Shown here one piece after another: positions 34,044 through 45,008 of a stretch of 64,000 bases of DNA. Source of the DNA: Ascaphus truei (Eukaryota > Chordata > Amphibia > Anura > Ascaphidae); the NCBI GenBank assembly GCA_036426205.1, contig WSYH01002502.1, positions 21,604-85,603 of the forward strand. Direction: 5' to 3'. Numbering within the stretch: position 1 is the stretch's first letter; each line of letters begins with the position of its first letter. The notes under the pieces are model-generated. The model was not told the origin of the DNA. It saw only the letters and a program-made list of their open reading frames with translations, and made no database searches. The translations under genes were made by a program, and so were the position numbers.

Positions 34044-34686
34044 TACTAACGCTAACGTGATTAGGGGGCTAGGGGAATTAGATTGTATTTTTTATTATTG
34101 TGTTCCTGCCAATGGAGGACATGGATGCAGAGCACGGTGATAAGGTCGCCCTTCATCCTGACAGGGGTAAGTAGAAGTTTTAGTTACTTTATGCTGCTGT
34201 AAAATGTTTTATTTTGAATGGGCAAATGCACTATTATCCAAATCTGGATAATAGTAATTTTGACCATTACTGTACTGTATGCATTGGGGGTAGAGGAGGT
34301 GGGTATTAGGGTTTTTGTGTGTTTTATGTTTCTTGGAGGTAAAGGGATTGGGTAAAGGGGGTAGTTGCACCAGGGGTGGGTTGTTAGGCGTACCGGGTGG
34401 GTAGCGGGAGGGGTTACCCCATCATTACCATAGTAGACCCCATAGCACTAAAACAGCTTGTTATAGTACTATAACAATTTGGCTAGAACATGTAGTGCTG
34501 TAAGCCAAAAAATGCCCCAAATTGCATTTTATGCCAGAAACTGCTATTCACTAATCTCCAATATGCATATAGTTCTATAAAAACTTGCAATCTTTTCTTG
34601 CCAACTAAAGGGTAGCACTAAAGGAATTGCTTGCAATATGCAATAATACCAGGGCCATGCGCTTCCACAGGGAGACAGATCAGAGA
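34044..34686. mobile_element. Harbinger-like palindromic remnant, right part
   Basis: Continues the element interrupted at 26786 (AGCAGTTACTAACGCTAACG). Contains TATTATCCAAATCTGGATAATA (34215-34256) and an ATAGTACTATAAC-type palindrome near 34460-34480. Its terminal repeat was not identified. Confidence 0.5.
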
Positions 34687-34689
34687 TTA

Positions 34690-35457
34690 GGGGCCTCATG
34701 CAGTAAGCGGCGCAAAGTAACTTTTCGCCCGTTTTGCGCCAAAAATGCATACCACGATTTAATAAGCCCCGAAAACTTGGCAAAAAGCAAAAAAAATGCC
34801 AAGTTTTTTGGCGGTTTTTTTTCCGTCAGAGGCGCGGTGAAAAGGCACTATGCACCGCAACTAGCCATGTTTTCAAACCCGCTCAATTCTAGTAGCGCCG
34901 AGTAGGTTTGCACTGCTACTCGCCGCTCTAGAATTGAGATTTTCACACAAATCCGTCTCACCCAAAAAAGTTGGCAAGTTGCTGGGGAGAGGCGGCGGAT
35001 GAGTGGCGGAACGGCACTTAGAAAAAATCAGACCTTTTTCCTGCCTGCGATTGATGCCGGGGGTCTCCGGAGCTGATACCATTAATACCAGCACCGGAGG
35101 CCACCGGCATGCATCCGAGGCAGGAAAAATGTATTTAAAGCCCACTTCACTACCTTAGCGGCTAACCGCTAAGGCAACGAAAGGGTTAACCAGCCGTGCC
35201 AGGTTTATTGTGGGTAGCGGGGGTGGGTGAAGGGGGTATTTGGCCCTTGGTGGCTGTTTAGGGCTTGCGGGTGGAATTAACCCCTTCATTACCTTAGCGG
35301 TTAATACCGCTATGGTAATTAAGGGGTTAAGCCCTCCCGATACCCACCCACAAGCCCTAAACACCCACCGTTGGGGCTAATACCCACTTCGCCCACCCCC
35401 GCTACCCACAATAAAAAAAATACACACACAACAGCCCCACAATAAATAAATAAATAA

Positions 35458-35459
<2 letters not shown>
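34690..35459. mobile_element. Harbinger-like element, left part, split by a PLE
   Basis: TTA then GGGGCCTCATGCAGTAAGCG, the same terminus as the element at 14911, followed by the same order of modules (GGGGGTCTCCGGAGCTGATA near 35060, CTTAGCGGCTAACCGCTAAGG near 35155, CCTTAGCGGTTAATACCGCTA near 35292). It stops at a TA tract; sequence matching 15720 onwards of its relative resumes at 37372. Confidence 0.7.

Positions 35460-35508
<49 letters not shown>
35460..35508. repeat. (TA)n microsatellite, left flank of PLE
   Basis: Uninterrupted TA dinucleotides at the junction between the Harbinger-like element and the PLE. Confidence 0.95.
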
Positions 35509-35509
<1 letters not shown>

Positions 35510-35761
35510 GGGAAGGGGAAAACATCGGTGCAAAACTGCTAACTAAACCATAAAATTGAGCATAAATGAACTGACGATATATTGGGAATTGCTGGTTGCT
35601 CTGAAATGTAATGAAGAGAAAACAAATTATAGTGAAGTACGTTTTAGTAAAAGTATATGCGCAAAGATAGATCGCTACTTACAAATTAGCAGATGTAAAC
35701 AAACATATAGGATATAATAATCCTCTCCGTCCTGCTGCCTGGAGTCACGATTTGTTTGTCC

Positions 35762-36152
35762 TCCACGTGGAACACTGAAATCCTCCTTAGTGGATCTCCT
35801 CCAGCTGCAGCTATCCTCCTGAGCTTCCTGGTTGTTCCTCCGATCTCGCGAGACTAGCCCGCTGACGTCACTCAACCGGAATAACGGCCGCAACTCGAGT
35901 ATACTGTCCAGGGGTGCTCTGATATTCGGGAGATTCTGCTTGATGTAGATACTGGATAGGGGATGCTAAGATTTGTCTTAGAGCCTCCACCCTACGCGTT
36001 TCGTCGAGTTGCGGCCGTTATTCCGGTTGAGTGACATCAACGGGCTAGTATCGCGAGATCAGAGGAACAACCAGGAAGCTCAGGAGGATAGCTCAGGAGG
36101 ATAGCTGCAGCCGGAGGAGATCCACTACGGAGGATTTCAGTGTTCCACGTGT
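35762..36152. repeat. Inverted repeat, arms about 140-150 bp
   Basis: 35762-35898 and 36002-36152 are inverted copies, from CCACGTGGAACACTG to AACGGCCGCAACTCGA and back; the right arm has an extra copy of GCTCAGGAGGATA. The right-arm side joins directly to the truncated hammerhead end at 35990-36005. Confidence 0.9.
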
Positions 36153-36288
36153 ACTAATGTAATAAACAGATGTTAGTAGAGAAATATCAAAACTCCACAT
36201 AATTGGGGTCAATAAATCTCCACTGGATAGTACATATAAAGAGATTTGATATTTCTCTACTAACATCTGTTTATTACATTAGTACAAT
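36150..36288. repeat. Hairpin, arms about 42 bp
   Basis: GTACTAATGTAATAAACAGA... at 36150-36191 is repeated inverted at 36245-36288, with a loop of about 53 bases. Confidence 0.9.
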
Positions 36289-36574
36289 ACTAAGCCAATG
36301 ATGCTATAATATATTATTATTCTATATTAGATCTTGCTTTAGTACTTATATGCATTTTAATTTATTTGTTAAATTGTATGTTATTATTTGTATCTGCCTA
36401 TTTGGTCACTTTCTCTAGTAATATTTGTATATCTGGCCCGTATGTGTTTTGGAACATATGGGGGTTAATTTGATCATGGTATTGACCATGTGTGTCTGAT
36501 TAGCAATTAGTAGTCTTCTATGTTCTGATTGGTTCATCTAACTATAAATACTATGTTCCTCACCTGTACTGTTA

Positions 36575-36614
36575 ACTCCTGATGAAGTCTCTTTTGAGAC
36601 GAAATGCGTAGAGA
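36575..36614 (+). ncRNA. Hammerhead-like ribozyme motif in PLE
   Basis: CTGATGA (36579-36585), stem II GTCTC/GAGAC (36587-36591 / 36596-36600) with loop TTTT, GAAA (36601-36604), short stem III ATGCGT and cleavage triplet GTA ending at 36610. Stem I is short (CTC/GAG). One unpaired A (36586) precedes stem II, as in the other motifs of this window. Confidence 0.65.
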
Positions 36615-37333
36615 GTGTTTGGTGGAGGTGTATTGTTCCATTTTTAATAATTATTCACTCACAAGCCAGCTATAGCATTTGTTGCTTCTTTGGAAACATT
36701 TATCTCAGCCGTCCACTGAATACACGTATGTGAACTTGTTCCGGCTATATCCACTGACGTCACTGAGTTCTCGCGATACCTGATGCTGAGAACTCACTGT
36801 GTGACGCCGGATTGAGAGGAAGGTGGCGTCCCTCGTGTTCTCCGGGCTGCGGAGGCGTCCATAGAGGCTGCTGCAGTGAATCTACACCAGACACTGAAGT
36901 CATCTGGTACCGGGTTCCTGTGTCGGGCTGGCTGAGTTATACTCAAAATTGCTTTTTATTAAGCTATGTTTGTGAGTGTGCATTTTAAATCCTTTACTCC
37001 ATAAATATTGTTATACCTTTTTATGCAATGAGTGCGCCTGTTTTTTCTGTGTTTCTATAGATATCTTAAAGGAAGTGGTGTTCCCTTCATTCGGGCTGCA
37101 GATACTCTTTTGGATAGCAATTGGAGCATTTTTTAGGATTTGTATACATTTTTTATATATATATTTTTCTGGACTTTACATCTGATAATTTTATTTTTAT
37201 TTTTTATATATTTTTGTATTGTGCATGTATACTATCTTTCCCCATTTTTGTACAGTATAGGTTTTTTTCTTCATGTTGATGTGGCTATTCATATAATGGT
37301 TTAGGTTGGCGCCGTTTTTTCTTTCTGTTGTGC

Positions 37334-37337
<4 letters not shown>

Positions 37338-37371
<34 letters not shown>
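37338..37371. repeat. (TA)n microsatellite, right flank of PLE
   Basis: TA dinucleotides matching the tract at 35460-35508 on the other side of the PLE insertion. Confidence 0.92.
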
Positions 37372-37372
<1 letters not shown>

Positions 37373-37890
37373 CACCAACAACCCCTATACCCCCCCAACA
37401 TACAGTATATACAGTATATGCACAGCAATGATACTATTATACTATAGGCTGGCGGTGGCCCTCGGGTGTTCCCCGCAGGTGTCCCCACGGGCCTGCAGTA
37501 CCAATTCTGTGCCCCCCCAAAAATAATTTCAAAACACATAAATATTTTTAAAAAAAATACACCCCCCCCCAACACATATAGTATAGTAATGGGCATGGAT
37601 AATAGTGCATTTGCCCATTTAAAATACATAAAGAACAATAAATACATTAAATACATATTGCACTCACCCTTGTCCGGCTGCCACGATGAAGGCCATCCTC
37701 ATCTTCATCCCCGTCCATGCCCGCCTCCGATGCTGCAAAACATAAACAAGAATAAAAACAGGAAATGTATTTCCCCTAACCCCTTAATCACCATAGCGGT
37801 TATTAGCCGCTACAGTCATTAAGGGGTTAACCCACCGTCACCCACCACTCGGGAGGCCTATATGTTTATAAAGGGAATTATGAAAATGTA
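37372..37890. mobile_element. Harbinger-like element, right part
   Basis: Begins ACACCAACAACCCCTATACC, the sequence found at 15724 onwards in the 2.3 kb relative, and includes the same C-rich block before TATAGGCTGGCGG. Ends near a CCATAGCGGTTATTAGCCGCTA pair at 37793. No terminus seen. Confidence 0.65.
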
Positions 37891-37894
37891 GATA

Positions 37895-38292
37895 CACTGG
37901 CGACACACTTTATTCGAGCTCGGCTAGTCCCACGAATTCGGGTATACTCGGGTGTATTGAGGTTTGTGACTGTTTCTGCCCGAGTGCATTGCGTTATTTT
38001 CCAGGCAGGGATTGAAGCATTTTATTCCCGCTTGCTGCAATACTGCACAGTATATATATATATATACTGCATTACAATTCATGAATTTATGCCATCTGGT
38101 AGACACGCGAAGCATTGCAGCCTATTAAATCCTAATCATTATCATTTAACAGATCAGCCGCCCGTCAGCCAGGCATGAACCATGGCTGGGAAGGCAAACG
38201 CAACGGGGCTTGTCTGAGGTGAGGAGCGGCGCATTCCAGGTATCTGCCAGGTACATACTGGGTATTTGCTCAAATAAAGTGTGTCGCAGCAG
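37895..38292 (-). mobile_element. TA-flanked 0.4 kb MITE, copy 3 (inverted)
   Basis: Reverse orientation copy of 4983-5379 with TA at 37893-37894 and 38293-38294. Confidence 0.85.
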
Positions 38293-38352
38293 TACCTTGT
38301 GGATAGAAATTATCAGTGGAGGTAAAAGTACAAAGAAAATGTTTGTAGGGAT

Positions 38353-38718
38353 ACAGATGCAGTGCCATAATTTTAACAAATCACGCGGTGTATACCTCGG
38401 AATACCCATGTCATGGCGTGCGATTGCTTCCAACTGTACCGCCTTAAGCCGCGAGTGCAGGCGAGTGCATAAAATTGGATTTAAGTGTTGTGGCTTTTAA
38501 AAACTTGAAATTGACAGTAGCACAGTAGCACAGTACTGTACACATTACAATTCATTCATTTCATTGCATTTCATTGCACACAATCCATGAAATTCAAACA
38601 AAGAAACCGCGATAACCATGTGTGCCTGGGCGATTGGCCGCGTTCATGCCACATGGAGTACAGCAGCGTACACAAAAATGGCGCTGTGATTTCTTAAAAT
38701 AATGGCCACTGCATCTGT
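38353..38718. mobile_element. FOX-associated transposon family, 366 bp MITE copy
   Basis: ACAGATGCAG at the left and CTGCATCTGT at the right, with TATACCTCGGAATACCCATG and CCGCGATAACCATGTGTGCC inside, as in the ends of 21046-25530. No coding capacity. A CR1-type LINE begins directly after its right end. Confidence 0.82.
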
Positions 38719-38721
38719 GTG

Positions 38722-41375
38722 CTATAAATACCAAATATCTGTGACATTGAGGAAGCTAAAATACTTTTGCAAATGGAGAAGGCATTAAAACTAGGTCATG
38801 TTTGCATAACGGGTGATTTTAATTATCCAGACCTAGACTGGGGCAATGAGATTAGCATTACAACAAAAGGAAACAGGTTTTTAGGGGTGCTTAAAGACAA
38901 TTATATGACCCTAATTCTGATGAATCAACCAGGAGAGGAGCAATACTGGATTTGGTACTATCAAACAATGTAGAAGTAATAGCAAATATTTAAGTCTGGA
39001 CCATTTGGGTAACAGTGATCATAACATGGTCTCATTTGAAATTAATTATCAAAAAACAGATTACTTGGGTTCAACAAAGACCTTAAACTTTAGAAAGGCA
39101 GATTTTAATAAACTGAGGTCTAATCTACAAGTAATACATTGGGATGATGTTTTTGCAGGCAAAAATGTAGAAGATAAATGGGCAGTCTTTAAAACATTGT
39201 TAGAAAAGCACACTTATCAGTGTATACCCTTGGATAATAAGTATAAAATAAATAAGTCAAAACCAATGTGGCTAAATTAACAGGTAGGGGAGGAAATGGA
39301 CAAGAAGAGGAAGGCGTTTAGATTCTTGAAGTCAGAAGGGACAGAGGCATCATATTAGAATTTTAAGGAATGTAACAAAAATTGCAAAAGGGCAATCAAA
39401 TTAGCAAAAATAGATAATGAAAAAAGGATTGCAATAGAAAGTGAGATCAACCATAAAAAGTTCTTTAAGTACCTTAATAACAAAAAAAATGAGAAACGAA
39501 AATATTGGACCCTTTCAGTGGCAGACAGATTATTGGAGATAAGGAAAAAACAGCGGTATTAAATAAATTATTTACCTCTGTGTTTACAGGGAAAACTCAA
39601 TTTCAATAGTAGTGCCACAGCAGGAAGCCATAACCTCCATATTTATGAACAATTGGTTAACTGAGGAAGAGGTTCATAGGTGGCATGAAAACATTAAAGT
39701 AAATAAGGCACCTGGTCCTGATGACATACATCTAAGAATTCATAAGGAGTTAAGTTCAGTAATAGCCAAACCATTACATTTAATATTCAAGGACTCAATT
39801 TCCACAGGCTCAGTACTGCAAGATAAGTGTAAAGCATATGTGGTGCTTATATTTAAAAAGGGAGATACTGTAGATCACAACCGGGGAATTCCAGACATTT
39901 AAGCCTGACTTCAATAGTGGGGAAACTACTTGAAGGTTTAATATGGGATAATATTCAAGAATACCAATGGAAAACAAAATGATTAGTAATAGTCAGCATG
40001 GATTTATGAAGGATAGATCATGCCAAACTAACCTTATTTGTTTCTTTGAGGAGGTATGTAGGAATACAGTATGGCCCAGGGTAATGCAGTTGATGTGGTC
40101 TACTTTGATTTTGCAAAGGCCTTTGATACAGTTCCACTCAAGACCTTGGTGTACAAAATAAAATAAATTGGACTCAGTAAAAATATATTGATATGGATTG
40201 AAAACTGGTCGAAGGACAGACAACAGAGGGTTGTCATAAATTGAACTTTTTCAGGTTCGACTAATTTCGTGAGTGGAGTACCTCAGGGATCGGTTCTTGG
40301 ACCGCTGCGTTTTAACTTGTTTATTAATGACCTGGTTGACATCGAGAGCAAAGGCTCCATCTTTGCTGGTGATACTAAATTGTGCAAAGGTAGTAGTATC
40401 AGAGCAGGATGTAATTTCAATTCAGAAGGACTTGGAGAGACTGGAAACTTGGGCAGGTAAATGGCAGATGATGTTTAATACAGATAAATGTAAGGTTATG
40501 CATTTGGGAAGCAAGAATGAACAGGCGACTTACAAATTAAATGGGGATGCATTGGGGGAATCCTTGATGGAGAAGGATTAAGGATTGCTTTTAGACAGAA
40601 GGCTTAGCAATAGTGCCAAAAGTCATGCAGTAGCTGCAAAGACAAACAAGATCTTATCTTGAATTAAACGGCAATGGATGCAAAGGAAGTAAACATAATT
40701 CTGCCCATTTATAAAGCATTAGTAAGACCACACCTTGAATATGGAGTACAAGTTTGGGCACCACTCCTTAAAAAAGACATTATGGAACTAGAGAGAATGC
40801 AGAGAAGAGTCACCAAATTAATAAATTAGATGGACAATATCATTTATGAGGAGAGTCTAGCTAAATTAGATTCAAAAAGAGGCTTCTAAGACGGGATATT
40901 ATAACTAAATAAAAATATATTCTGGGACAGTACAAGGAGCTTTCAAAATAACTATTCATCCCAAGGGAAGTACAAAGGACTTGGGGTCATCCATTATGGT
41001 TGGAGGAAAGGAGTTTTCACCAGCAACAAAGGAATGGGTTCTTTACAGGAAGAAAATAAAATTTGTTCAGAAAAAGGTTGTGCATCTTTTTTAGAAAGGA
41101 AAGGTATACAGGGATATTCCAAATAAGTAAACATGGGAAGGATGGGAAAGATGTTGATCCAGGGAGTAATCCGATTGCCAATTCTTCTAGTAAGGAAGGA
41201 ATTTATTTTTCCCTTTATGAGATATCATTGAATTATATGTCACTGGGGTTTTTTGTTTGCCTTCCTCTGGATCAATAAGTAAGTATAGATATAGGATAAA
41301 GTATCTGTTGTCTAAATTTAGCATAAGTTGAACCTCATCTACTATTTAACTACTATGTAACTATAACAAGAAGTT
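38722..41375 (+). pseudogene. CR1-clade LINE ORF2, 5'-truncated and broken
   Basis: Endonuclease and RT of a Jockey-superfamily LINE. Seen in order: HVCITGDFNYPDLDWG near 38800-38842, GNSDHNMVSFE near 39008, KAPGPDDIHLRIHKEL near 39706, SNSQHGFMKDRSCQTNL near 39985, YFDFAKAFDTVP near 40104, SGVPQGSVLGPLRFNLFIND near 40272, and WQMMFNTDKCKVMHLG near 40462. The catalytic FADD box reads FAGD near 40364, so the RT is dead. At least five frame changes or stops separate these blocks. Later pieces ([18 protein letters not shown] near 40720) complete the C-terminus. The tail near 41330-41365 (CTCATCTACTATTTAACTAC) is the short-repeat 3' end usual in CR1/L2 elements. A CR1 against L2 assignment is not certain. 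Confidence 0.88.
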
Positions 41376-41399
41376 TCTTTTATTTTTACTGAATAGTAT

Positions 41400-42630
41400 T
41401 GATAATCGGGATTATCTGTGGGTCCCAGTGGGTTCCTGGGGATATCCATGGGTCTCTGTGGGTAAACCTGGGTACCGCAGGGACCCACGAATATACCCAG
41501 GAATCCCTGGGGACCCACAGATGCCCCCAGGAATCCCATGGGGATACACAGATTAAACCGGGTACCCCATGGGAACAACAAATACTATCAGGAACCCACG
41601 TGGGTTCCTGGGGATATCCGTGGGTCCCAAGTGGTACCTAGGTTTAACCATGGGTTCCCAGAGGTACCTGGGTTTATTTGTGTGTCACCAGGGGGTTCCT
41701 GGGGGGATTTTTGGTTCCCATGGTGTACCTGGGATTTTTCTGTTTGTCCCCATGGGGTTCCTGAGGGCATCCGTGGGTCCCTGAGGATTTCTGGGGGTAT
41801 ACGTGGGTCCCTGGGGGTAAACCCAGGTAACCCCAATGACCCACAAATTAACCCAGGAACCCCCGGGGACTCACGGATGCCCACAGGAATCCCATGGGGG
41901 CACAAGGGTTAACCCGCGTACCCCATGGGAACCAAATATACTGCCAGGAACCCCCGTGGATTCCTGGGGATATCTGTGGGTCCCCAGGGGTATCTGGTTT
42001 TATCCATAGGTTCCCAGGGGTACCTGGGTTAATTCATGTGTCTCAAGGGTGTTCCTGGGGGTATTCATGGTACCGCCAGGATCCCCCATGGGTTCCTGGG
42101 GATATCTATGGGTCTCCAGGGGTACATGGCTTTATTAATGGGTTCCCAGGAGTACCTGGGTTTATTAATGTGTCTCAAGGGAATTCCTGGGGTATTCATG
42201 GTACATCCAGGATCCCCTGTGGGTTTCTGGGGATATCTGTGGGTCCCGAGGGGTACCTGGTTTTAACTATGTGTTCCCATGTGGTTCCTGGGACATCAGT
42301 GGGTCCCCGGTGATTCCTGAGTTTATCTGTGAGTCCCTGGGGGTATCTGTGGTTCCCCCTGGGGTCAAATAATATACCCAGGTACCCCCAGGAACACATG
42401 GATAAAATCGGGTACCCCTGGGGACCCACAGATATCCCCAGGAAACCATGGGGCTCCTGGTAGTATTTGTGGTTCCCATGGGGTACCCAGGTTAATCCCT
42501 GTATCCACATAGGGTTCCTGTGGGCATTGGGCGGTACCCAGGGGTTCCTGGGTAAATCCGTGGGTCCATGGGGGTACCTGGGTTTATATGTGTGTCCCTG
42601 GTGGTTCCTAGGGGTATCGGTGTGACTCCG
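41400..42630. repeat. Degenerate GGTTCCTGGGG minisatellite with units in both orientations
   Basis: About 1.2 kb of degenerate units such as GGGTTCCTGGGGATATC and GTGGGTCCC, with the reverse forms GATATCCCCAGGAA and GGGACCCACAG interspersed. Blocks of direct units alternate with blocks of inverted units, so the array can fold on itself. Several long open frames on both strands are a consequence of this repetition and are not genes. It lies just after the CR1 tail. Confidence 0.92.
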
Positions 42631-42639
42631 GAGTTATTT

Positions 42640-43157
42640 AAAGCTGAACCACATTCGTTTAATCTACGGAGACCCCTTGATTCAATCCTAGGTATTAAAA
42701 ATCATATTACAGCGCAGCTTCATTACCTTAGCAGCTAACTGTTAAGGTAATGAAGTGGTAAACTCCTACTGCAACCCTCCCGGGAGGCTCAAACAGCCAC
42801 CCCGGCCCAACTCCAAGCTTCACCCCCTATACCAGCAACAAGTATGTGTTGATATTTAACCCCTTTATTACCTTAGCCACTAAGGTCATGAAGGTGTGTT
42901 TTATTATTAATATAGTATTGAAAAAGGGGTTCCCAGGAGCTTTAATAATGGTGTTTAGCTCCTGAGAACTTTTGCTTCAATTCTGTGTAAAATCGATATG
43001 AGAAACAATATTCTTACTGCTTGGATTACTTTTTATATATTCAAAATGTTGACATTAGAATTGAATACTACATAATATGCTACACAGCTGCCCTTATTTA
43101 CATTTGTTTGGCTTATTTAGCTGCGTATTTTAAGGATACCTAGTAAACACTTCCACT
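42640..43157. mobile_element. Harbinger-like modules
   Basis: CCTTAGCAGCTAACTGTTAAGG near 42725, CTTAGCCACTAAGG near 42873 and a CTCCCGGGAGGC palindrome near 42777 mark this as part of the same palindromic family. The Harbinger transposase fragment that follows may belong to it. Confidence 0.55.
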
Positions 43158-43508
43158 TTGTGGAAGATGGATGGACTAGGGTTAATACAATATTTTGAGC
43201 TCAACATGAGGAGGCGTAGGTGGCTGCTCTTGTTGAGAATAGAGAGGGAGAGGAGAGAAAGAGTGAGGAAGAGTGTGGTGCTGCTGGGGATCTGGCCATG
43301 GCTCTTCTGGCAGAGAACCCCTTTGGAGGACTTGAATGAGGTGGAGGTAATCAGTCGCTATAGATTGAGCTTAGTGGCTATCTTTCAACTCTATGGAGAG
43401 TTCACGGAAGATTTAGAGCCCTTAACAGGCAGAGGTCTTGCAGTCCCTGGCCTTGTTAAAATGCTTTACACTCTTTTGAAGCATAATATACTTTATTCCA
43501 ATTACTAA
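43158..43508 (+). pseudogene. PIF/Harbinger transposase N-terminal fragment
   Basis: A 116-residue frame. After a basic, low-complexity start (RERRERVRK), the segment LEDLNEVEVISRYRLSLVAI followed by FQLYGEFTEDLEPLTGRGLA and VPGLVKMLYTLL matches the N-terminal helical part of HARBI1-like transposases (usual pattern: D--V--R-RL--E-I--L---L--DLEP-T-R--A-P---K-L--L). The DDE catalytic core that should follow is absent in the next 1 kb. Probably a truncated remnant of the autonomous partner of the palindromic elements; an intron followed by a lost second exon is possible. Confidence 0.7.
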
Positions 43509-44477
43509 TGTCAACCTGTCATCAAAGCTTGGGATATTAATGTTTTATTGTTCACGTTCATGGCTGATTTATCTAATTTAAACTTATTTTACAATGAAAA
43601 ATTCAGATATTGTTGGTATCCCTTCAGGAGTATCAGCTGCTGACCTGTCATGTATGTGGCCCCAAGCACAATCACAGGTATCTTTGGTGTATGTCTACAT
43701 TCTATATTGCAATAATTGGACATTTCATGTCAATGCTGAATACAATCACATTGTGACATTGATGCTCTGGGATGTTGTAGGGGTTGAGTGCAATGTTTGT
43801 GATGTGGGATAGAGTAGGAAGACAGGGGACATAAAGGGAGTTAGAAAACATGTTTCACATTTGTGTTTCAGAGATAACTTGATTTGTGATGCCAGAGTGC
43901 TCATGTTCATGTCAAATTTGAGTTGTCATTTGCAAACAAGTTGCCCAACTTGATTTAAGATTGTCCAAGTTCATTTATAAATATTAGACAATTGACATGT
44001 ATTAATGTATAGTAACTGTGCTACTTATTGGATAAATAGTGGTGTATTTATTTATAACCTAAATACTTGCATTGTGAATATCATATGTAGCCCTATTGTC
44101 ACTGTGTGTCAAAGTTTTCTTGGTTAATAGTGTAAAGATGTTCCTTGACTGTATTTTCTTCACTTGAAAATAATTTGCTCATGTACATTGTAACATACGT
44201 ACTGTAATTTCTTAGTCTTGACAGACTCAAAACAACACTTACATCATGAATATGTATGCAGTGACTTAATATATTTAAATGTTAAACTATGACATTTAAT
44301 AATGTTCAAGGGTCTCTGTCCACAGAACGTCCAAAAATATCATTGTTCAGGAGGAGATAAATGATTCGTTGAGAAAAACAATGTTGATTTCTCTGAATGA
44401 TATTTGGCTTTTTCAAAAACACACGATATTCCAAAAGTATTATAATGTATACTGTATACGTCTAACAGACCACATCT
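43509..44477. other. Unassigned AT-rich sequence
   Basis: Several short frames; none with a recognisable motif. No Harbinger DDE core detected. Confidence 0.45.
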
Positions 44478-44847
44478 ACAGATGCAGCTGCCGTTATTCG
44501 AACAAATCACAAAGCCGTTTTTGTGTGCTCTGCTGTATTCCACGCGGCATTAGCGCGGCCAATAACACCAGGCACCTGTGTTTATCGCGGTTGCATTGTT
44601 TGAATTTCATGGATTCTATTTATTTGTGTGCAATGAAATGAATGAATTGTAATGAGTACAGTACTGTACTACTGTGGTACTGTGTCAATTTCAGGTGTTT
44701 AAAAACCAGAACACTAAAATGCCATTTTCTGCACTTGCCTGTACTCGCGTCTAAAGGCAGTACGGTTGGAAGAAATCACGCTCCTTGACATGGATATTCC
44801 GAGCTATACAATGCGTGAAGTGTTTGAATTACGGCCGCTGCATCTGT
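44478..44847. mobile_element. FOX-associated transposon family, 370 bp MITE copy
   Basis: Clean inverted ends: ACAGATGCAGCTGCCGTTAT at the left and (reversed) ACAGATGCAGCGGCCGTAAT at the right. The two halves equal the left end of 12593-14005 and the left end of 21046-25530 joined together, so it is an internal deletion derivative. No clear target duplication. Confidence 0.87.
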
Positions 44848-45008
44848 GCAACTACTGTACATTTCCTAAAAGTGTATAAATCCTGTCTACAGTATGTGTG
44901 AAGAGTATATAAAAGCTTAATAATTATATTTGTTTTGATACTTCCATTGACATCATCTTCTGTCTGTGGAATCGAGCTATTCAAATCTGTAAAATAAGTA
45001 GACATTTA

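Larger units (their letters stand above)
35509..37337 (+). mobile_element. Penelope-like element ends, copy 2 (rearranged)
   Basis: Non-coding PLE terminal sequence with two hairpins, a broken hammerhead end on the minus strand (GACGAAACGCGTAGG, 35990-36005) and an intact hammerhead-like motif on the plus strand (36575-36614). No RT or endonuclease coding was found. It sits between two TA tracts inside a Harbinger-like element. Confidence 0.6.

Noticed and set aside
35990..36005. GACGAAACGCGTAGG on the minus strand as a fifth ribozyme
   Set aside because: Only the 3' half is present; the CTGANGA half is replaced by an inverted-repeat arm, so it is a broken end.
41399..42510. Long Gly/Pro-rich frames on both strands, collagen-like at first sight
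   Set aside because: They arise from the GGTTCCTGGGG minisatellite; every frame is repetitive and none has a start context or flanking gene.
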